Positions 21,270 through 33,899 of a stretch of DNA of 64,000 nucleotides are shown here, one piece after another. The position numbers and the translations under genes are program-made. Numbering within the stretch: position 1 is the stretch's first letter; each line of letters begins with the position of its first letter. The notes beneath the pieces were generated by a model that saw only the letters and a program-made list of their open reading frames with translations, was not told where the DNA came from and searched no databases. The DNA comes from Amblyomma americanum (Eukaryota > Arthropoda > Arachnida > Ixodida > Ixodidae), in assembly GCF_052857255.1 (NCBI RefSeq), contig NC_135497.1, forward strand, positions 192,113,485-192,177,484, written 5' to 3'.

Positions 21270-22061
21270 GTGCGTAAACATGGTACCGCTGGCACCTGCT
21301 TTAACACCAGCTCTTAAAATCAATTCCCACTTGCGTCGCTTGGTATGACGCTTCGCGCTATGCCCGTTCCTCTTCTTTCACTCCCCGCGACCAATATCGA
21401 GACCGTCCCTACGAATGTGACGTGTGGCGATGAGTCAAAGCGCTAATCTTCCTAGCGCCTGTCAAGGAAAGACTCAGAGGGGCGCGGACTTTCGTAGAGA
21501 AAATCCAACGGCAGGCTGTTTGGCATATCTGCAGCGGTAAAGCTTATTTACTGCCATTCGCGGTCACGACAACTTACAGGTTAAAAGCAGAAACAAGGGT
21601 TAGGCGTTGCATCCGTAATACTGGCAAAGTACTTAAAATGCTATCTTACCGAACTGACGGGAGGGCTCTGGGTTTGGGTACGAAACGTTTCCTTGTGTAC
21701 TAGGTACGAATTTTGTTAGAACATAAACGCACACTCAACTCGTACAGACCTCATGTGTTTTCCCGGCCTTCACAGAGGACAGACATTACCTGGTTCAATG
21801 AAGCTGATTTTACACTCACCTGCCATTTTACGGGGGTCTTTTAGTGAAGTACTTTGTGATTGTGCTGCAGAAGAGGGTGTAAAATGATATATTTGTCCCT
21901 CAACACCTCGGTTGTGTTAGGGCCCTTACTGCCCGCTATGTAGACTCCTTCCTTATTCATGCATGCTGGGTGGATCCGAATCGCTAGCGTACGCGGTGAT
22001 CTGCAGTGGTTGGACATGCTGAAATTGACGCGCCTCTTTCTCTGCCTCCTCTTTACCACAG
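21270..22061. other. Probable intron
   Basis: Between the two linked plus-strand exons. No repeat or ORF of note. Confidence 0.4.
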
Positions 22062-22142
22062 ACGACAGCGGCAACTACATCGCCAGCATGCCTCGCAGCA
22101 ACGCGAGCTTGTCGGTCCGGTCCATGGTGTGGCCTTGGCAGA
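22062..22142 (+). CDS. Short phase 1-1 exon of the plus-strand gene
   Basis: The exon is 81 bases between a strong acceptor (CTCTTTCTCTGCCTCCTCTT...CACAG) and a consensus donor GTGAGT at 22143. The frame that fits the upstream exon has GC-ending codons and reads DSGNYIASMPRSNASLSVRS then MVWPWQ. It contains an NAS sequon, consistent with an extracellular position after the membrane span. No later exon was found in this window. The LTR retrotransposon 450 bases downstream would therefore sit in the following intron. Confidence 0.6.
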
Positions 22143-22495
22143 GTGAGTCCAAGACTGGTTTCTTGAAAACTTCGTAGTCATTCGTTTTCTTTTGAAGCGA
22201 AAAGCTTCACTACAATAGCTAAAGCAGTCGTTGCGTAGGCCGGAGAATTACCTTGAACGACCGTCAGCCCAACGACGTTAGCCGTGTATGACCATATGTG
22301 GTACGGTTATGATGTCGAACCCTTGACCCCTGACCTTGACCCATGAACTTTAGTTGACCTTTGACATTGGGTGACCTTTAGGTTGATCTTTGACCTAGAG
22401 AACATCCTATGGGGCGATGTTAAGCCACGCGATGACATTCGATGGGAATGTCGTAAGACCATGTGATACCACGTCATAGCCACGTGGTCGTGTGG

Positions 22496-22500
<5 letters not shown>
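22143..22500. other. Probable intron
   Basis: Contains short interspersed GACCTTTGACC-like repeats (about 22320-22395: TTGACCCCTGACCTTGACCC, TTGACCTTTGACATTGGG). No ORF. Confidence 0.4.
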
Positions 22501-22593
<93 letters not shown>

Positions 22594-22597
22594 ATAT
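22501..22597. repeat. (TA)n microsatellite, left part
   Basis: Almost pure TA for 97 bases, with one imperfection near 22579. It is the left half of the microsatellite that received the LTR retrotransposon; the right half is at 27846-27954. Confidence 0.95.
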
Positions 22598-22771
22598 TGT
22601 AATGGGACCGACAGGCGCAGCGCAGCGAAGAAGCGGACGAGTTCAAGCGGGACAACGAAGAAGCAGACGAAGTGCAGCTGGGTTTTTCGAACAACGCCTG
22701 TGAGTGTGCCCGTCGTGTCGCCGGACAACCAAGACCAACCGACCTGTGCTTCAAATAAACGCCTTGACACT
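22598..22771 (+). repeat. 5' LTR (174 bp)
   Basis: Begins TGTAATGGGACCGACAGG and ends CGCCTTGACACT. It is identical by eye to 27672-27845. An AATAAA signal lies at 22754-22759, close to the end, so the LTR is short and compact with little room after the poly(A) signal. No obvious TATA box is present. Confidence 0.93.
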
Positions 22772-22784
22772 TGGTGGAGGTGCC
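22772..22784 (+). promoter_or_regulatory. Primer-binding site
   Basis: TGGTGGAGGTGCC starts directly after the LTR. The leading TGG pairs with the CCA end of a tRNA, the normal minus-strand primer. I have not matched the rest to a named tRNA. Confidence 0.7.
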
Positions 22785-22847
22785 TCGGTTCCCGTCCCGG
22801 TCCTCATCCTGGAACTTCGAAGTGGAACGCTCCTCGTCTCCGCCACC

Positions 22848-24086
22848 ATGCCGGAAGGTCCGAGTGAACCATCGCAGCCCCTCCCTGCCACCGTACTCTG
22901 TCACGGGGTGCAGCGCCAGCGTGACCCTTCTCCATTTAGTGGCACCGATGACCAAGACGTCGACGATTGGCTGGCCTCCTATGAGCGCATCAGCACTTAC
23001 AATCGGTGGGACGATTCCGTGAAACTTAGCAACGTCCTATTCTATCTAACGGACGTTGCCAACCTATGGTTTCGCAACCATGAGGCCGACCTTCCCACCT
23101 GGTCGTCCTTTAAAACAAGCTTCGCCGACGTTTTCGGCCGCCCCGCCGTCCGGAAGCTTCGCGCCGAGCAACGTCTTCGTGCTCGATCTCAGCTCCCTTC
23201 CGAGACGTTCACAAGCTACATCGAGGACATCGTTGACCTGTGCAAGCGTGTCAACCCCTCCATGTCCGAAGGGGATAAAGTCAACCACATACTTAAAGGC
23301 ATAGCCGATGACGCTTTCCAGATGCTGCTGGCGAAGAACCCCACCTCCGTCGCTACCGTCATCCAGCTGTGCCAAAGCTTCGACGAACTCCGCAAGCAAC
23401 GCGCATCTACGCGGCAGTCTGGCGCGCCTGCGGGGGGTCTTGCTGGCTTGGCCCTTGGTGGCTCGTCTGCTGAGCAGTCCCTGTTCATGCAGCAGGTTAA
23501 AGATTTCATCCGCGAAGAGATCGCTCGCCAGCTTTCTCTGCTGCATCACATTCCCGACCCCGTCTGCCCTCCGCACGACCTGGCGCCATCTCTCACGCCC
23601 ACTATCTGTCGTGTTATTCAGGAGCAGGTCGCTGCAGTTCTGCCATCCAGTCCCCCACCTCCTCCTGTGGCAGCGCCGCTCACCTATGCTGAAGCAGTCA
23701 CCGGTACACGGCGCTCGCCCACCTCTGCCGCCTACCCTAGCAGCCCGGCCTTTTATGCTCCACCGCCGTCTATACCCCCGCCGCAGGTCCCGGTTCGTCG
23801 ACCCCGCCGAAACCCTACGAATCCCTGGCGTACCGAGGACAATCGACCGATATGCTATTCCTGCGGTCTTCCGGGCCATGTCGCACGCTTTTGCCGTCAG
23901 CGATCTCCTCGTTCTGGCGATTTCATGCGCAATTTCCGCTACGATTCCGGGCCGCCCTTGCCTAATGTCTCTTCTGCCTCCTCTACACATCGCTCCCAGT
24001 ACCCTACTCGTCGCTCGCCTTCCCCTCGTCGACGTTCCATTTCTCCGATGCTCCGCCGCCCGGACCCTCTCCCAGAGGAAAACTGA
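22848..24086 (+). CDS. gag: Gag polyprotein of the LTR retrotransposon
   Basis: The start is the ATG at 22848, which has a perfect GCCACCATG context; the open frame extends upstream into the LTR but that ATG is poorer. The product is 412 residues. From about residue 29 to 195 it has the features of a Retrotrans_gag capsid domain ([38 protein letters not shown], and a later Arg/Leu-rich segment). After a Pro-rich linker comes one zinc knuckle, [14 protein letters not shown], with C336, C339, H344 and C349, then an Arg/Ser/Pro-rich tail. It would bind genomic RNA and form the particle in the cytoplasm. It ends at TGA 24084-24086, and the pol frame is already open at that point in the -1 phase. 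Confidence 0.92.
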   Translation: MPEGPSEPSQPLPATVLCHGVQRQRDPSPFSGTDDQDVDDWLASYERISTYNRWDDSVKLSNVLFYLTDVANLWFRNHEADLPTWSSFKTSFADVFGRPAVRKLRAEQRLRARSQLPSETFTSYIEDIVDLCKRVNPSMSEGDKVNHILKGIADDAFQMLLAKNPTSVATVIQLCQSFDELRKQRASTRQSGAPAGGLAGLALGGSSAEQSLFMQQVKDFIREEIARQLSLLHHIPDPVCPPHDLAPSLTPTICRVIQEQVAAVLPSSPPPPPVAAPLTYAEAVTGTRRSPTSAAYPSSPAFYAPPPSIPPPQVPVRRPRRNPTNPWRTEDNRPICYSCGLPGHVARFCRQRSPRSGDFMRNFRYDSGPPLPNVSSASSTHRSQYPTRRSPSPRRRSISPMLRRPDPLPEEN

Positions 24087-24157
24087 CTGCCGCAGTTCAG
24101 GAGGCAAGAACTGCGTGTTTTGCCAACTTTTTAAGTCCTCCGTGTTCTCCTGCTAAC

Positions 24158-27100
24158 GTGATTGAGGTGTCTGTTGAAGGCGTCCCCGTTCTCGCGCTCG
24201 TCGACACGGGTGCTGCAGTGTCAGTAATTAGTGATGCTCTTCGCCGCAAACTTCGTAAGGTGACAACGCCGCTGTCTGACTTTTCACTACGTACGGCCAC
24301 CTCTCAGCGCATCCACCCCATCGCAGCCTGCACGGTCCGCGTTTCTATCAACGACGTCGCCTATACCATCGAGTTTGTTGTGCTGACCGCCTGCTCTCAC
24401 GATGTAATCCTCGGCTGCGATTTCCTCTCGACCCACCGTGCAGTGATTGATTGTGCCCGTGCGGAACTTGAGCTTTCTCCCCTGTGTGATGTTTCGTTGT
24501 GTGACCTACCTGTGCGCTCCGCTAAGCTTCTTGTAGCTGCCGACACCGACATACCTCCCTCCTCTTCAGCCCTCGTTCCGCTCCGCCCCGACTCTTTCCT
24601 CAGCGGCCCTGTTCTTTTCACACCTACCGCAGCACCCACTCGCCATCAGCGCCTCCTCATTCCATTCGCCGTTGTCTCGATTTCCGATGGCCACTGCGCC
24701 ATCTATGTCACCAACCGATTTTCTTACCCGTCGTTTGTTCTTCGCGGCGAATGCCTCGGCTCTATTGAAGAACTGGACCCTGCTTTTGCTTCCGAGTTCT
24801 CCGATACCCGTGCCTGCTCCCCAGTTACTGCCTTAGCCTGTTGTGCGACAGCGCCCGATCCGATTTCCATCGACGTCTTTCATCGTAACATCGCTCCCGA
24901 TCTTCCATCCGCTTACCGTGACCAACTCTTGGAACTTCTCTGCCGCTTCCGCAACTCTTTCGACCTTTCCCAGCCCTCCTTGGGGCGCGCATTGGCCGTC
25001 TCTCACACAATTGACACTGGTACCCACGCTCCCTTGCGTCAGCGACCGTACCGAGTCTCGCCGAGCGAGCGCCGCGTCATCCGTGACAATGTTGACGACA
25101 TGCTTCGGCGCGGCATAATACAGCCTTCTCACAGCCCTTGGGCCTCTCCTGTTGTCTTGGTGACGAAAAAAGATGGCTCCATCAGGTTCTGTGTGGACTA
25201 CCGCCGTCTCAACAAGATCACACGCAAGGATGTTTATCCTCTACCCCGAATCGACGACGCACTGGATTGCTTGCAGGGAGCGGAGTATTTTTCATCCCTC
25301 GACTTACGCTCCGGTTACTGGCAGGTCCCGATGGCGGCGAACGACAGGCTGAAAACCGCTTTCGTCACCCCAGACGGCTTGTATGAGTTCAATGTGATGC
25401 CATTCGGCCTCTGCAATGCTCCAGCCACATTCGAAAGGATGATGGACACTATTCTCAGCGGCCTCAAATGGGAAACTTGTCTGTGTTACTTAGATGACAT
25501 TGTCGTTTTTTCCAAAGATTTTCCTTCCCATCTGCACCGCCTTCAGCGCGTACTCACTAGCCTTACTGACGCCGGCCTCCAACTAAACTTGAAAAAATGT
25601 TACTTCGGTGCAACGCAGCTCACAATATTAGGCCATGTCATCTCCAAAGACGGCGTTCTTCCTGACCCTGCCAAACTTCGCGCCGTCGCTGACTTCCCCA
25701 AACCGACCACCTTAAAAGAACTTCGCAGTTTTATAGGCTTATGCTCATATTTTCGCCGCTTCATCCGAAATTTCGCCAGTATCATCGCCCCTTTAACGCA
25801 GCTTCTTGCCGGCAGCCCGAACCTTTCGTCTTGGTCCCCCGCCTGCGATACCGCGTTCAGCACTTTACGCCGCCTGCTGGTCTCTCCCCCCATCCTTCGC
25901 CATTTTGATCCCGCCTGTCCGACAGAAGTTCACACTGACGCGAGCGGTGTGGGCTTGGGCGCAGTTCTTGCCCAGCGAAAGCCTGGGTATCCGGAATACG
26001 TCGTCGCTTACGCCAGCCGCGCCCTCACCAAGGCGGAATCAAACTATTCTGTTACAGAAAAAGAATGTCTCGCCATCATTTGGGCAATTGCCAAGTTCCG
26101 CCCTTACATTTACGGCCGGCCCTTCTATGTCGTCACAGACCACCACGCCCTATGCTGGCTATCCTCCCTCAAAGATCCTTCTGGCCGACTCGCCCGCTGG
26201 GCTTTACGTCTCCAGGAGTTTGATATACACGTCATTTATCGCTCCGGCCGCAAGCACTCGGACGCCGACGCCCTTTCTCGTTCACCACTCCCATGCGAGT
26301 CAACCTCTGCCCTCGTCTGTGCCTACGAATTCTCTTCGTTCAACATCCCTGATATGCTCTCCGAACAATTGAAGGATCCTTGGATCACCTCGCTGCTAAA
26401 CTTCCTGAACACTCCCTCGCCGCATCCTTCGACCCGGACCCTTCGACGCCAAGCCCACCACTTCGCCGTTCGTGATGGCCTCTTATACCGCCGTAATTAC
26501 CTCCCCGACGGCCGGAAGTGGCTGTTGGTCATCCCTCGACACCTCCGTGCTACAATCTGTGCCTCTTTTCACTCCGCTCCACAATGCGGCCACGCCGGTG
26601 TACTGAAAACATATGTTCGCCTTCGTCAGCGATTCTACTGGCGAGGTATGTACCGCTACATACGTCAGTACATTCGGTCGTGCACCGCCTGCCAACGTCG
26701 CAAGAAACCTCCCCACCCCGCCGCCGCTCCTTTGCAGCCGTTACCTTGCCCTGGCCGTCCCTTTGACCGTGTCGGCATTGATCTTTGTGGCCCGCTTCCA
26801 ACTACTTCGGCTAATAATCGGTGGATCATCGTTGCCGTTGACCATCTCACCCGTTACGTCGAAACGTCGGCTCTCAAATCTGCTACCGCAAACGATGTCG
26901 CTCACTTCATTCTACACAGTCTTGTTCTTCGTCACGGCGCCCCGAAAGAACTTCTAAGTGACCGCGGCCGTGTTTTTCTCTCGGACGCCGTCGAGGCCCT
27001 GCTCAAGCAATGCCAAATCGTTCATCGCTACACCAGCGCCTATCACCCCCAGACCAACGGCATGACTGAGCGGTTCAACCGCACTCTGAGTGACATGCTC

Positions 27101-27634
27101 GCAATGTACGTTGACACCGCCCACTCCAACTGGGATCACGTGCTCCCGTTCGTCACGTACGCGTATAACACAGCTACTCAGACAACAACGGGGTTTTCTC
27201 CTTTCTTCCTCTTATATGGCCGGGAGCCTACGTCCACCATGGACACCATCCTTCCTTATCACCCTGACCCTTCCGAGACCACCTTACTCTCCGAATCTCA
27301 CCTGTATGCCGAAGAATGCCGGCAACTTGCCCGCTCTTTCACCACACAGCAACAATGGGATCAGAAGCACCGTCGGGATTCCCCGGACCCTCCAGCGTCA
27401 TACCCATCTGGCGCCCTCGTTTGGCTCTGGGTGCCTTCCTCCACTCCCGGCCTCGCCACGAAACTACTGTCTCGCTTTCACGGACCTTACCGGGTTGTCC
27501 ACCAAACTTCTCCGGTGACTTATATCGTTGAGCCGCTCGTTCCCTCTTCGGACCACCGTCGCCGGGGGCGCGAAACTGTGCACGTTGAGCGCCTCAAGCC
27601 TTACTATGACCCGCCCATCCTCTCCTCTCCGTAA
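24158..27634 (+). CDS. pol: Pol polyprotein (PR-RT-RNase H-integrase)
   Basis: The ORF has 1158 codons counted from the GTG at 24158; no ATG lies at its start. The frame is open further upstream across the gag stop, so translation by -1 frameshifting from Gag is the likely route. In order: aspartic protease with DTG at 16-18; RT with YLDD at 444-447; RNase H beginning HTDASG with Asp594; integrase with the zinc-binding end CTAC (C842, C845) and a D875-D935-E971 triad with exactly 35 residues between the last two; then HGPYRV at about 1108-1113, the GPY/F motif. Length and order match complete gypsy Pol proteins. No stop or missing catalytic residue was seen. The long antisense ORFs are shadows. 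Confidence 0.93.
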   Translation: MIEVSVEGVPVLALVDTGAAVSVISDALRRKLRKVTTPLSDFSLRTATSQRIHPIAACTVRVSINDVAYTIEFVVLTACSHDVILGCDFLSTHRAVIDCARAELELSPLCDVSLCDLPVRSAKLLVAADTDIPPSSSALVPLRPDSFLSGPVLFTPTAAPTRHQRLLIPFAVVSISDGHCAIYVTNRFSYPSFVLRGECLGSIEELDPAFASEFSDTRACSPVTALACCATAPDPISIDVFHRNIAPDLPSAYRDQLLELLCRFRNSFDLSQPSLGRALAVSHTIDTGTHAPLRQRPYRVSPSERRVIRDNVDDMLRRGIIQPSHSPWASPVVLVTKKDGSIRFCVDYRRLNKITRKDVYPLPRIDDALDCLQGAEYFSSLDLRSGYWQVPMAANDRLKTAFVTPDGLYEFNVMPFGLCNAPATFERMMDTILSGLKWETCLCYLDDIVVFSKDFPSHLHRLQRVLTSLTDAGLQLNLKKCYFGATQLTILGHVISKDGVLPDPAKLRAVADFPKPTTLKELRSFIGLCSYFRRFIRNFASIIAPLTQLLAGSPNLSSWSPACDTAFSTLRRLLVSPPILRHFDPACPTEVHTDASGVGLGAVLAQRKPGYPEYVVAYASRALTKAESNYSVTEKECLAIIWAIAKFRPYIYGRPFYVVTDHHALCWLSSLKDPSGRLARWALRLQEFDIHVIYRSGRKHSDADALSRSPLPCESTSALVCAYEFSSFNIPDMLSEQLKDPWITSLLNFLNTPSPHPSTRTLRRQAHHFAVRDGLLYRRNYLPDGRKWLLVIPRHLRATICASFHSAPQCGHAGVLKTYVRLRQRFYWRGMYRYIRQYIRSCTACQRRKKPPHPAAAPLQPLPCPGRPFDRVGIDLCGPLPTTSANNRWIIVAVDHLTRYVETSALKSATANDVAHFILHSLVLRHGAPKELLSDRGRVFLSDAVEALLKQCQIVHRYTSAYHPQTNGMTERFNRTLSDMLAMYVDTAHSNWDHVLPFVTYAYNTATQTTTGFSPFFLLYGREPTSTMDTILPYHPDPSETTLLSESHLYAEECRQLARSFTTQQQWDQKHRRDSPDPPASYPSGALVWLWVPSSTPGLATKLLSRFHGPYRVVHQTSPVTYIVEPLVPSSDHRRRGRETVHVERLKPYYDPPILSSP

Positions 27635-27657
27635 GTCGCCAGGATGGCTCCTTTTTC

Positions 27658-27667
27658 GGAGGGAGAG
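27658..27667 (+). promoter_or_regulatory. Polypurine tract
   Basis: GGAGGGAGAG lies four bases upstream of the 3' LTR, directly after the pol stop region. This is the position and composition of the plus-strand DNA primer. Confidence 0.8.
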
Positions 27668-27671
27668 TAAT

Positions 27672-29133
<1,462 letters not shown>

Positions 29134-29805
29134 TAGATAGTTTTAGCAGAGCGTATTTGTGTCTCCGCTCCGCTCACGGTACCCGCTCAGCCTTACCTGA
29201 GCGTTGGCTGTAAAACAGCTTTTTAGCTAAGCGGAGGCAGACAGGCGAACTCCACGAAGAGCTCCCTGGGGATTAAAAGTTGAAGCAGACAATAAAAAAA
29301 CAGCTTTTTTTTTCTGCCGCACTTCAAAGGAATATTTTTGCTCGTGAACATTTTCTAAAATGTGCAGTGAAAGACACGTTGTTTTTGGACATACGTTTGT
29401 TAATTTTCTTATTTCTGCGCATTTGCTTCCAAACGCAGAGGTTGTTGAATGGGTTTACCGGAACCATCTCGCGCAAAAGTCACAAATCTTCATCATCGCG
29501 CAACCTCTTTCTTCTAGGTTTGCGGCTAGAGACGCGTGTGCATTCTGCAGGGGTTGCGGCACATGCGACAGCATCTGTTGAACCGGCCACCATGTTGAAC
29601 TATCAAGCAAGCGCGAGACCAGAAGGATTTGCGCGAGCCACGCTCGTCGCGCCGTTCCGAGCTCCGCTAGCACTGCGTACGAGCGGAGCGGAAGTGCCGG
29701 TTCGCTCGCGCGCTCCCGTCTGAGCGCTTGGCGCATGCGCAGTAGCGTTCCCGCTTGCCGGCTGAGCGGAGCGGAAGCGCAAATACGCTCTGCTAAAACT
29801 GTCTA
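29134..29805. mobile_element. TA-flanked MITE with inverted ends
   Basis: The left end TAGATAGTTTTAGCAGAGCG and the right end CGCTCTGCTAAAACTGTCTA are inverted with one mismatch. The match continues inward through CGTATTTG and a CCGCTCCGCTCA block. The outer TA on each side suits a Tc1/mariner-type TA target. The 147-codon plus-strand ORF inside has no transposase motif. It is a non-autonomous element of about 670 bp. Confidence 0.75.
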
Positions 29806-30989
29806 GTAATATGCGACTAAGTTGATTGTGAGCGCGTTTTTTACGTGTTACACTCCTTCGTTAACAATGTTCGAACCTCTTCAGTCAATTTCTTAAAACC
29901 GAAACTCGTTGTAAAGCGAACGTCAAATGAAAAGTGAGGAGAACAACTGAAACGTGAAGACACAAAAAAGAAACAAAATATTGTCTGCCGGATAAGAAAT
30001 ACAAGCGCGGTTCGTTAACATTTAAAAAGAGCGCACATCATGCCTTCGGAGTAGAAATAAGGTGCGCTGATATTCAGTCTCTCTAAACTGTCTTGCAAGT
30101 GACTTTATTATGACGCACTGCAATAGCTGTTTGAGGCTATTGAGAACTCCGCGCATTCGCGCGATCCCTGAGGCTATAGTTATTGACGATGGTACGAAGG
30201 TCCACGCTGGAGCGTGCGATGCTCTGCCAGAAATTTCCCGAGGTTGGTCACCTGGCAACGACCGAAAGTAAGGCGTGGGCGCAACCAACGATTACCTGGA
30301 TGCATTCGCTTTTTATAGACAATAAGTATCCTGGAATTATCTCCGGCAAGGGGCCAAGTTTGAGTTGTCTAAAGAGATGGCCACGAGGCGCTTAGGACAT
30401 CGATGAGATAAAGATAGCTGAGGACAGCCCAGGTACCCCACGGGTTTATGCCTACCACTTGAAAAGAAGACGCACAGAACATGGAAATTTTGCTATTTCT
30501 GAGGAAGGCAAAACAGATTTGCGCTACTGCTGATAGTCGTAGACTCAAGCAAGCTCGCTCAAGTTCGCTTGATTGCTATGAAGCTTATACTTGACTGCTG
30601 AGTGCTGAGGGCTGAGTGCTTTCTAAGCTGTTGACGATGGTTGTACAGTCATTCCGCTTTTATTTTATCATGCCACTACACTTTTTACAATGAAGATTGC
30701 AGAACGGTGCGAAGGAAAAAAATATGCAGAGAGAGCGTTATCTTTTACTAAGAGAAACGCTTTATGCATGAAAAATGAACGCGGTATGGAGATATTGTTC
30801 AACGAGGTTCTTTGTCCCGGGTTAAAAGGTTATTAGTACGCAAGAAACAGTAATGTCTCTTGCCGAAATAATTATATTAGCATGTCTGGGGTGTACTACA
30901 ATAAAATATCAAGGATAAGGAAGATGCAGTTAGGTTATAGCACCTCTAAATCTGAATACTGATGGCTTTGTTTGTCGATATGGGGAGCG
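29806..30989. other. No gene recognised
   Basis: Opposed ORFs at 30022-30395 lack support. Near 30545-30615 there is a short imprecise repeat of CTTGA/GAGTGCTGAGGGCTGAGTGC type. Confidence 0.35.
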
Positions 30990-31203
30990 TTAAGGCCCCG
31001 AAGGGACCTAGACTATGAGATACGCCGTACTGAAGGGCTCAGAAATAATATAGACCACCTACGAGGTTTTAGAGCGCGCTTACAACACACAGCACACTGG
31101 CTATTTCGCCTCCGTCGAAATTCGGCCGCCGCGGTCGGGATCGAACTCACAACTTAGGGATGAGGAGCCGAACTCCAACGCCACTAAGGCACTTTGGCGG
31201 GGT
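30990..31203 (-). mobile_element. tRNA-derived SINE (minus)
   Basis: The plus strand reads GTTAAGGCCCCGAAGGGACC...GCCGTACTGAAGGGCTCAG...CCGCCGCGGTCGGGATCGAAC, the reverse of a tRNA-headed SINE. The B box (GTTCGATCCC on the minus strand) is clear. It is the same family as 45508-45742, more diverged. This type is common in hard ticks (Ruka-like, from general knowledge). Confidence 0.7.
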
Positions 31204-31882
31204 CTAAATCTTAATGCTTGTTAACTCTTATCATGATGTTTATGGTAGGCATTGTGTGGGCCTGTCAACACAGTGCCAACTTCCCTCCCCATTCCACCCC
31301 CACTAAAGAGGCTTGGGTGACCTTCTTCCTTGAGTGCTCGAGTGCGACGGCACAAGTTGCCCTCGCACGCCGGGCTCGCGAGGCGGCGTGATCTTGCGGC
31401 ATCCAGTACTAGAAATGCGGACCAAGAAGATGTCGGCATTCACCATATGCGACGGCTTATCCTCTCTATAAGCTTAATAAGTGTTTGCTCTCTCTCTCTG
31501 TGCCAACAACTCAAATATATTGTTTCATCCTATCCTTATCCCATACATGATAATAGCATTTGACGACTCTTTATTCGGTCATTTCTTTGCTTGCTTTCCT
31601 CTGTCCTTCAATTTCATCTCGCACTTAATTTCGGCGCTGCTGTTAAAGTGTTATCGGTTGTGAAGGTTAGCAGTCTCCCGGCGGGCGCTTCTACCGTGCG
31701 TCCGCGCAATAAAGTTCAGTTGATGTTTAATGCGAAAATAAAGAACCTCGACATCCAACAGATAGCTGTAGTATCCTGCTTTGGACCTAGAACTCTCGGA
31801 AATTGTCGAAATTTGCTCGTCAAAATGGTGCAGGAGTGTCGCGAAGAGAAAACTTGTTCCCGCTTTTTCTGTGGTCAAACAG
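31204..31882. other. 5' flank or intron of the Kunitz gene
   Basis: No signal-peptide exon was found, although the downstream exon needs at least one exon leaving a single base. A run of TCTCTCTC lies near 31490. The antisense and sense ORFs here are poor. Confidence 0.4.
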
Positions 31883-32077
31883 AATGCCCGGCGCCCAAGT
31901 TTTTCAAGTGCTCAGCGAAGCTGGACTCGTGGCGAGAGCCGGACGCGGAATCATGGTTCTTCCTCCAGACGCGCTTCGGGCCGGGCTGCTTCGAGTGGGA
32001 CTCTGGAGCCCAGTGCCCCTGGCGGTCGCCCGCACACTTCGCAGACCTTGCTCTCTGCCGCCGCCATTGCCACCGCG
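31883..32077 (+). CDS. Kunitz-like domain exon 1
   Basis: The acceptor is TTTTTCTGTGGTCAAACAG and the donor is GTGAGG at 32078. The 195-base exon is phase 1-1, the usual arrangement for one Kunitz domain per exon. It holds six cysteines: C-x7-C-x25-C-x8-C-x13-C-x3-C, ending LCRRHC. A Trp-Phe-Phe block precedes the third cysteine where classical Kunitz domains have an aromatic strand. The C2-C3 spacing is longer than the usual 15 or so. The residue after the second cysteine, the P1 position in canonical inhibitors, is Ser rather than Lys/Arg. Probably a secreted, divergent Kunitz-type protein. Confidence 0.7.
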
Positions 32078-32572
32078 GTGAGGTTCCGGCATTGTGCATC
32101 TGCACGTTGCACAGGATATCAGTCGCGAACTCTTCAAGCGATTTTAGTAGACACGCACTGATAGTCATTCAAACACATGAGCGCATCTGAAGTTGATTGG
32201 AAACAGTCGTTCGCGGAATAGGTATCGCCCCAAATGTGACGATCTATTCCGTGGCACTGTGCCCCTGCATTTTATAAGCATAGCCTGCGGTCCCGTGGCG
32301 GCAGCGATTGCGTGCAGCTATTGCAAGCATATCTTTACAGCGTGGTAATCACTAATAATCCCTGTTACTCGGAAAGCACTTTGGTGTGCGAGATTTCGGA
32401 GCACAGCACGGTGTGCACGCCTTATCTCATCAGACCTCGGGCTTGCTTCGCTTTCTGTATGCGTACCTTCTTGAACAGTGCACCTTTGTCAACTGCAGCA
32501 CCACAGTTTACATTTTCCTTGCGACCTTTTCTCAAACGATTCTTTCGCTTTTCGTCGTCTTGATTTCAACAG

Positions 32573-32784
32573 TTCCTCCAGCGCGGCGCTGTTTGGAGCC
32601 CCTGGTACAGCTGCCGCCAGACAGCGAGTGCGCGCTGCCGGCGCCAAAGGATCGCCGGGCAGCCGCGCGTCTCTGGTGGTTCTACGACCCGCTTCGGCAC
32701 CGCTGCCGGCGTTGGACGGACGTGTGCGTGTTCAGGGCCTTCCCTAGTTTCGAAGACTGCTTCAAGAGGTGCCTGGCGCACTAG
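32573..32784 (+). CDS. Kunitz-like domain exon 2, C-terminal
   Basis: The acceptor GTCTTGATTTCAACAG opens the frame in phase 1, and the split codon with the previous exon (32077) gives Val. The exon encodes a second domain with C-x12-C-x24-C-x6-C-x10-C-x3-C, including ARLWWFYDPLRHRC and FPSFEDCFKRC, then LAH and TAG at 32782-32784. The FYDP...C and EDCxxxC pattern is Kunitz-like, but loop lengths are altered and the presumed P1 is Ala. A canonical AATAAA follows 178 bases after the stop. Intron length would be 495 bases. Ticks have large families of two-domain secreted Kunitz proteins active in feeding; the exact role here is unknown. Confidence 0.75.
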
Positions 32785-33899
32785 CGCTGGATGAACTGCA
32801 TAACTGCGACTGCACGTGCGTGGTGCGCGTCGCCGTCCACTGCCGGACGCATGCTTGCCGCTTGTCTTGACATTAGCGAATCTCATGCGAAAGCTTGGAG
32901 AAATTTCGATTTCTTTTGTTCATGCTAGCCCACATCGTCCTTCGACTTACTGCTGCACTTAAATAAAAAATGAATGCAAAGAAGCTAGCCAACCGCGATG
33001 TCCATGCTGTCTTTTTTTTAGTACCGCTTTCAGCTATAAGGAACCTGCGCTGTGCAGGTGGTGCTGTGATCGTTCACAGAGCAACCAAAACTTGATGCCC
33101 ACAGCCTTCCTTGTGTTCCAGACGCTTTCTAGTCACGTGCTTCGAGGTGTGTTCGGGTAGGTGGCGTCGTGAAAGGACCCCGCTTTCTAATGAGGGTTCT
33201 TCTTCCGCTCAATGGGACGTGCGTGCGTGTGGCGCAATGGAAATAAGGATTATATGCTGCTGCGCAGGAGTCTTTTTAGTTGATCTCATTTTCAGAATCA
33301 GCTCTTGATAGCTTAACTTGAAATGGCGTGATTTCGCAATTTCGTTTCTTTCATTTCGCATGGCTAGTTATCTGGACCATGGCCGTTAAAATAAAAAGGT
33401 GTTTGAGACGGTCTGAGGTGCCCGTGATCGACGGCTGCAGTTTGATTGACCTTCACGCAAAAAGAAGGATAAAAGTAGAGTGCTTCGGTAGGTAGGAAAG
33501 ATGGTAGGAAATCCGTAGGAAAGATGGCATATGTGGTTTGTTTTTAAATTTCAAAACCTTTAATTGTAAAATTTAAGGGCCACTTAGCGCGTACTAGGTA
33601 ATTCACTATAAGGCGAACAAAAGAAAAAAACTATTGTGAGGATGAAAGGTTAGCGAGCTGTGTCACTAGCGATCGATATTCGTTTTCTTATCACTGTCTC
33701 TAAGATTCTTTGTAGTGTACTTGAGAGAACCGCCCGGTTGGTCCCATGGAGTGCAGAAGTGCTGTTCACTTAATTTATTGCTGTCAATGATTACGCCTGC
33801 AAAACAGCTGTACGTGGTGTCACTAGTACATTTATCTGTTTTTAAGCATCCATAAACAGCATGACATATAGCGTAAGTGCTATATTTATGTTAGTTACA
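32785..33899. other. 3' UTR then no gene
   Basis: After the poly(A) signal nothing is recognised. A short direct repeat of GTAGGAAAGATGG occurs near 33490-33530. Confidence 0.4.
32962..32967 (+). terminator. Poly(A) signal of the Kunitz gene
   Basis: AATAAA followed by an A-run, 178 bases downstream of the TAG at 32784, on the coding strand. It defines a plausible 3' UTR of about 200 bases. Confidence 0.65.

Noticed and set aside
23064..24107. 347-codon minus-strand ORF antisense to gag
   Set aside because: It lies opposite GC-ending gag codons, which removes stops on the other strand. It has no domain.
27455..27671. Envelope gene after pol
   Set aside because: The stretch after the pol stop is only the polypurine tract and LTR. 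There is no third ORF.
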